Assembly: GCF_902459535.1 (NCBI RefSeq)
Contig: NZ_LR699554.1
Location: forward strand, 3,162,001-3,226,000
Reading direction: 5' to 3'
DNA length: 64,000 bases
Origin: Paraburkholderia dioscoreae
GTDB taxonomy: Bacteria > Pseudomonadota > Gammaproteobacteria > Burkholderiales > Burkholderiaceae
Under the pieces are notes generated by a model that saw nothing but the letters and a program-made list of their open reading frames with translations, searched no databases and was not told the DNA's origin. The position numbers were made by a program, and so were the translations under genes. Shown here piece after piece: positions 63,435-64,000 of this stretch (position 1 is its first letter; each line of letters begins with the position of its first letter).

Positions 63435-63884
63435 CTAGCGCCGCTCAGAATGCCGATACCGGCCGTGCAAGGAACGAAACGCCAACGCTAACGCAAGCGC
63501 CACACCGACCGCCGCGAGCGACAACAGGGACGCGTAACCGATCAGTTGCCTGAATTCATCGGTCCGATCCTGCGCAATGGATGTAACGTAAGCGCGCTCG
63601 TTGTCCGTCGCGTCGGGAAACGTCGTTCGATAGAGGAAGAAGGATCGGCAGATATCGTCATCCGGCTGTCTCGCCGGTAGCAGCGACCCGGCCGTGATTT
63701 TGCGCACCCCGGCGCACTCGGGCGCCGCCATGCCGGCCATGATTGCCGCGTCCAGCGGATGGTCGTAGACGGAACCCGCCCACGTGACGGCGGCTGCAAG
63801 CAATCCGCTCAAGGCAACGAACTGAAACGACCGGATCCACCGTCGATGCCGGTTCGGTTCATGTTGATACTCGCAGTTCATCAT
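63435..63884 (-). CDS. Small membrane protein of unknown function
   Basis: A 149-residue protein with two hydrophobic helices: about residues 19-38 (FQFVALSGLLAAAVTWAG) and about 118-138 (LLSLAAVGVALALALAF). The middle part is probably periplasmic and has two Cys (about 57 and 79) that may form a disulfide. GGAGGGC before ATG 63884 is strong. It lies in the putative low-oxygen/stress neighbourhood. No family recognised. Confidence 0.75.
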   Translation of the reverse strand: MMNCEYQHEPNRHRRWIRSFQFVALSGLLAAAVTWAGSVYDHPLDAAIMAGMAAPECAGVRKITAGSLLPARQPDDDICRSFFLYRTTFPDATDNERAYVTSIAQDRTDEFRQLIGYASLLSLAAVGVALALALAFRSLHGRYRHSERR

Positions 63885-63897
63885 GCCCTCCGTCGCT

Positions 63898-64000
63898 TCA
63901 TCCCGAAGCCCCGCTCAAATCAGGATAGCTGCCGGAGTGGCCGCTCCAGTTGAGATACATCAACGAGCGACCGGAGCGCGCCAGCGCCCGGATAAGCGTT
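63898..64000 (-). CDS. C-terminal fragment of a gene entering from the right edge
   Basis: An open frame on the minus strand runs from the right edge to a TGA at 63898-63900, giving about 34 residues (part of it RSLMYLNWSGHSGSYPDLS). It ends 13 bases before the next gene start, which suggests an operon. Too short to identify, and it could be chance. Confidence 0.35.
   Translation of the reverse strand, partial: TLIRALARSGRSLMYLNWSGHSGSYPDLSGASG

Overview
This window looks like chromosomal DNA of a Burkholderia-sensu-lato bacterium (Paraburkholderia, Caballeronia or Burkholderia). The supporting signs are high GC, five general porins of the Gram-negative 16-strand type, two small exported DUF4148 proteins, a hopanoid hpnIJKL block, a fused indolepyruvate:ferredoxin oxidoreductase and a polyhydroxyalkanoate (PHA) cluster. 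Genus and species are inferred from gene content only. I saw no tRNA or rRNA genes, no CRISPR array and no intact insertion sequence.

Layout. 1-1642: tail of a sigma54 activator facing an SfnB/DszC-like flavin oxidoreductase, probably for organosulfur use. 1924-5055: a globin-GAF-EAL c-di-GMP phosphodiesterase divergent from a LemA-like lipoprotein. 5097-18928: three porins, an acetyl-CoA hydrolase/CoA-transferase, a FUSC efflux protein, two DUF4148 proteins, a second RpoD-like sigma factor, a LysR regulator, a flavodoxin and a small zinc-ribbon-like protein. 19228-23811: hpnI-hpnJ-hpnK-hpnL on the minus strand. 23812-26368: a gene-poor stretch, a BON protein and an AraC regulator. 26377-33998: a fatty-acid oxidation block (acyl-CoA ligase; divergent acyl-CoA dehydrogenase, ETF-ubiquinone oxidoreductase, beta-ketothiolase and 3-hydroxyacyl-CoA dehydrogenase). 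34431: a fourth porin.

35610-49424 is the most notable region. All genes are on the minus strand: LacI regulator, exported isochorismatase-fold protein lacking its cysteine, peptide/opine-type ABC transporter (SBP, two permeases, two ATPases), porin, HyuA, HyuB and a divergent alanine-racemase-like protein. The 12-bp palindrome TGAATCGATTCA lies in front of the porin, the transporter and the isochorismatase-like gene, and a one-mismatch copy lies in front of lacI. This reads as one self-contained LacI regulon for uptake and opening of a lactam or hydantoin-like compound.

49654-55720: LysR regulator divergent from a 1199-residue indolepyruvate oxidoreductase, then a branched-chain aminotransferase and a thioesterase; these suggest 2-oxoacid to acyl-CoA chemistry. 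56133-63884: PHA synthase, MaoC-Pta fusion, acetate kinase, FabI-like reductase, acetoacetyl-CoA reductase, triple-BON protein, AhpD-like protein and a small membrane protein. The content resembles the low-oxygen-activated (lxa) locus known from B. cenocepacia, and an FNR/ANR-type box lies upstream of the PHA synthase. A near-identical box precedes the flavodoxin at 17066.
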